Position numbers and translations under genes: made by a program. A stretch of 64,000 bases of DNA from CAITSH01 sp025356665 (GTDB lineage: Bacteria; Pseudomonadota; Gammaproteobacteria; Burkholderiales; SG8-39). Numbering within the stretch: the first letter of the stretch is position 1; each line of letters starts with the position of its first letter. This document shows, one piece after another, positions 62,148-64,000 of the stretch. A model generated the notes under the pieces. That model searched no databases, was not told where the DNA came from, and worked only from the letters and a program-made list of their open reading frames with translations. Location of the stretch: NCBI GenBank assembly GCA_025356665.1, contig JANXRV010000090.1, positions 62,001 to 126,000 of the forward strand. The letters are read 5' to 3'.

Positions 62148-62218
62148 AAATTGATGTTCTTGGAATTAATGTTCTTGGAATTAATGTTCTAGGAATTCAT
62201 GTTCTAGGAATTAATGCC
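62135..62218. repeat. 15-bp tandem repeats after DUF4337 stop
   Basis: Units of ATTAATGTTCTTGGA and variants run from 62150 to 62209 (four full copies, then ATTAATG). A degenerate first unit (GCATTTGTTCTAGAA, 62135-62149) contains the DUF4337 stop TAG. 15 bases equal 5 codons, so slippage keeps frame. Confidence 0.88.
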
Positions 62219-62243
62219 GGGCTGCATTTCGCCGTATTCGTTT

Positions 62244-62331
62244 GTCATTGCGAGCGCAGCAATCTCGTCGCTATTGGGACATCCTTTACCATGCCACAAG
62301 ATTGCTTCGTCGCTCCGCTCCTCGCAATGAC
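62244..62331. repeat. GTCATTGCGAG-type dispersed palindromic element
   Basis: About 88 bp: GTCATTGCGAGCGCAGC at the left and CTCGCAATGAC at the right, with GATTGC...GC inner complement. Same length as the copy at 47996. In the gap between DUF4337 and the SDR (convergent). Confidence 0.88.
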
Positions 62332-62386
62332 TTGGTCTTCGGCCAATGGCAGCGGAGCCGCTGCTCCCAGGCCACAATTATGAACC

Positions 62387-63133
62387 TCAGGGCATGATCT
62401 CGCCGCCATTCGGGTGCAGCAACTGCCCGCAGTAATAGCGCGCCTCGTCCGAGGCGAGAAAGACATAGGCCGAGCTCATGTCTTCGGGCGTGCCAAGGCG
62501 CTTGAGCGGCAGGCTTTGCGCGTGGGCGCGCTTGACATCCTCGGCCAGCGGATCGAAGCCGGTGTCGACGAGGCCAGGGGACACGCCGTTGACCAGAATG
62601 CCGTGCGGTGCCAGCTCTTTTGCCAGCGAACGCATGAACACGATCAGGCCGGCTTTGGCGGCCGAGTAGGCGGTGTAGCGCTCACGGCCGATATAACCGA
62701 GTTGCGAGCAGGTGAATATCATGCGGCCGCTCTGGGTGGGGATCATGTAATGCGCCGCTTCCCGCGACACCAGGAATGCACCGCGCAAATGCACTGACAT
62801 CATGCGATCCCAATCATCGACGCTCATCTCGGTGATGGCCTGCGGCCGCTGGATGCCGGCGTTGCTGACGAGGATGTCGAGTCGGCCAAAAGCCACGTCG
62901 ACATGCTTGAACATCGCCACCACATCGGCCTCCTTGCTCACATCACAGCGCAAGGCCACGCCTCGCCGGCCCAGTGCGGTGATTTGCTTGACCAGGCTGT
63001 CGGCTTCGTTTTCGCGATCGATCCAGGCGATGGCGACATCGGCGCCTTCGGCCGCATAAGCCAGCGCAACGGCACGACCGATGCCGGTGTTGCCGCCGGT
63101 GACCAGCGCTGTTTTTCCTTCCAGTCGTTTCAT
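62387..63133 (-). CDS. Short-chain dehydrogenase/reductase (glucose-dehydrogenase-like)
   Basis: 248 residues, classical SDR: NAD(P) motif TGGNTGIGRAVA, NAGIQ, catalytic serine region FTCSQLG, Y-x3-K in YTAYSAAKAGL, and PGLVDTG. ATG 63133 (MKRLEGKTALVTGG) is chosen; the open frame to 63388 is non-family. The substrate is unknown. Unlike the SDR at 3899 it has no membrane-like tail. Confidence 0.92.
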   Translation of the reverse strand: MKRLEGKTALVTGGNTGIGRAVALAYAAEGADVAIAWIDRENEADSLVKQITALGRRGVALRCDVSKEADVVAMFKHVDVAFGRLDILVSNAGIQRPQAITEMSVDDWDRMMSVHLRGAFLVSREAAHYMIPTQSGRMIFTCSQLGYIGRERYTAYSAAKAGLIVFMRSLAKELAPHGILVNGVSPGLVDTGFDPLAEDVKRAHAQSLPLKRLGTPEDMSSAYVFLASDEARYYCGQLLHPNGGEIMP

Positions 63134-63521
63134 TCTCTTGCCCCCTCGGTGATAAAGCGCTGCGAATGGATACTGGGAGAATGATATTCCAGCATCGGCC
63201 GGCATGGCACGCGACTTGCATTCCATCTGATAAACGCCGCTGCGCCATACTCGCACATCAAGACCACCAGGCCTGGAGCAGCCTGTGTATCTGGTGTCAG
63301 TGCGTGCTATGCTCAAACGCACGAAAAAAGTGCGCTGGGAAATATAATTACGAACACCGGTGGACTGATCAAGTGATCCACTGATCAACCAATCAACGGA
63401 TGGGTTTAAGTTTTTGCTTTCAGATTTTAGCGCTGTATGGTTTTTGAAATTTTATGTTTTATGCACCCGAGTACCCGAGCCGCTATTGGCGTGATTACCC
63501 ATTGAACAAAAGGAGAACCTG
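63134..63521. promoter_or_regulatory. 388-bp intergenic region between SDR and TRAP substrate-binding gene
   Basis: No gene is visible. A perfect TATAAT at 63343-63348 lies about 175 bases upstream of the binding-protein gene, without a convincing -35. ACTGATCAA occurs twice (63363 and 63380 areas), a possible regulator half-site. From about 63410 the sequence is AT-rich (AAATTTTATGTTTTATG). Confidence 0.4.
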
Positions 63522-64000
63522 GTGAAATTTTACAAACTTACCGCCATCGCCGCCTGTCTGGCTGCGGCTGCCGCGCTGGCCCTGCCGGCCTCGGCGCAGG
63601 AAAAAACCAAACTGCGCGTGATGGGCATGCCCTTGTCCACGGGCAATATCCTGAAAAATCGCGAGCAGCCGTTTTTTGAGAACTTCGCCAAAAAAACCGG
63701 CCTGCCCATCGAGATGGACTACAAGACCCTCGATTCGACCGGCATCAAAGAATTCGAGCAGTTGCGCGTGATGAAAACCGGCCTGTTCGACATCGTCGGC
63801 CTGCGCATGGGCCAGGTGTCACGCGACGAGCCGACCATCCTCGGACTTGACCTGGTCGGCCTCAACACCGATTACAAGATGGCAAAAAAAGTCGTCACCG
63901 CCTACCAGGACTTCGTCGACCTGCGCCTGCAACAGCAGTTCAACACCAAGTTGCTGGGCGTGTGGCCCTTCGGCCCGCAAATCATTTTTTGCAAACCGGT
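63522..64000 (+). CDS. TRAP-type transporter substrate-binding protein (3' end outside window)
   Basis: About 159 residues visible from GTG 63522, with AAGGAG at 63509-63514. A signal peptide (LAAAAALALPASAQEK) precedes a DctP-like periplasmic binding fold: LRVMGMPLSTGNI, and a conserved region around VMKTGLFDIVGLRMGQVS. TRAP binding proteins capture carboxylates such as C4-dicarboxylates or sugar acids; the ligand cannot be read from this part. The gene continues past base 64000, so the DctQ/DctM genes are outside. Confidence 0.88.
   Translation, partial: MKFYKLTAIAACLAAAAALALPASAQEKTKLRVMGMPLSTGNILKNREQPFFENFAKKTGLPIEMDYKTLDSTGIKEFEQLRVMKTGLFDIVGLRMGQVSRDEPTILGLDLVGLNTDYKMAKKVVTAYQDFVDLRLQQQFNTKLLGVWPFGPQIIFCKP

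Noticed and set aside
62150..62218. Possible CRISPR or phase-variable promoter array
   Set aside because: 15-bp units without spacers, downstream of a stop codon and between convergent genes, so no promoter role is apparent.
61466..62383. 305-codon frame with a pentapeptide run over the DUF4337 gene and 15-bp repeats
   Set aside because: Its first 220 codons are an out-of-frame shadow of DUF4337; the VLGIN run is only the translation of the 15-bp repeats.

Overview
The window is about 64 kb of GC-rich chromosome from a betaproteobacterium. The evidence is gene order and protein type: dapF-DUF484-xerC next to two tandem lpxL-type genes divergent from metK, a metK...ahcY-metF methyl-cycle block with a SAH riboswitch, cysB divergent from a one-subunit siroheme reductase with its DUF934 partner, a class I phaC, and a complete leucine/isovalerate cluster. 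It is core chromosome with accessory metal-handling modules. I see no rRNA, tRNA, prophage, IS transposase or CRISPR array.

Layout. 1-4.7 kb: 3' part of argS, a SPOR protein, two DsbA paralogues with a rhodanese gene on the opposite strand between them, and an SDR. 4.9-7.8 kb (minus): phaC and an MBL-fold hydrolase. 8-21.3 kb (plus): leucine catabolism (ivd, beta-carbonic anhydrase, thiolase, mccB, liuC, mccA, mvaB) interleaved with a methyltransferase, a DsbA-fold isomerase, a LOG protein, a glycosyltransferase-like protein, a DUF1289 protein and an MBL hydrolase. Two genes in this cluster survive only as internally deleted remnants: a MerR/LiuR-like regulator and an acyl-CoA dehydrogenase. 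21.4-27.9 kb (mostly minus): exported methyltransferase, prfC, slmA, pyrimidine nucleotidase, argB, Hsp20, plus an M15 peptidase on the plus strand. 28-29 kb: ECF sigma factor, zinc-finger anti-sigma-like protein and a cysteine-rich CWC protein. 29-37.9 kb (minus): a putative copper module (DUF2946, beta-propeller, thioredoxin-like, PCuAC), a double-STAS protein, and a zinc module (CobW GTPase, small exported protein, porin, metal-binding protein, permease) with no ATPase gene in view. 38-46.6 kb: RlmI-type methyltransferase, Gfo/Idh oxidoreductase, split chromate transporter, xerC, DUF484, dapF, CoA-binding protein and two lipid A acyltransferases. 46.7-57 kb: metK, DUF1116 protein, HD-GYP protein, SAH riboswitch-ahcY, metF, and a 1165-residue PAS/GAF/HD-GYP sensor. 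57.3-64 kb: cysB, cysI, DUF934, cobA, a DUF4337 protein, an SDR, and the start of a TRAP-type substrate-binding protein.

How the genes work together. The leucine cluster takes isovaleryl-CoA to acetoacetate and acetyl-CoA; the embedded carbonic anhydrase could supply bicarbonate to methylcrotonyl-CoA carboxylase, and the thiolase and phaC link acetyl units to PHA storage. metK, ahcY and metF are three steps of the activated-methyl cycle, with ahcY under SAH control. cysB/cysI/DUF934/cobA couple sulfite reduction to siroheme supply.

The most distinctive feature is repeat structure: a dispersed GTCATTGCGAG-type palindromic element in at least four places, a 147-bp tandem duplication, three 47-bp units starting inside the metF 3' end, 15-bp repeats starting at a stop codon, and several in-frame repeat tracts in housekeeping proteins (CysI, CoA-binding protein, DUF1116, AhcY). 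With the two internal-deletion remnants, this suggests a genome prone to slippage or microhomology rearrangement. I found no single convincing new biological system. The best candidates for follow-up are the copper-type operon at 28971-31749 and the ATPase-less metal-uptake operon.
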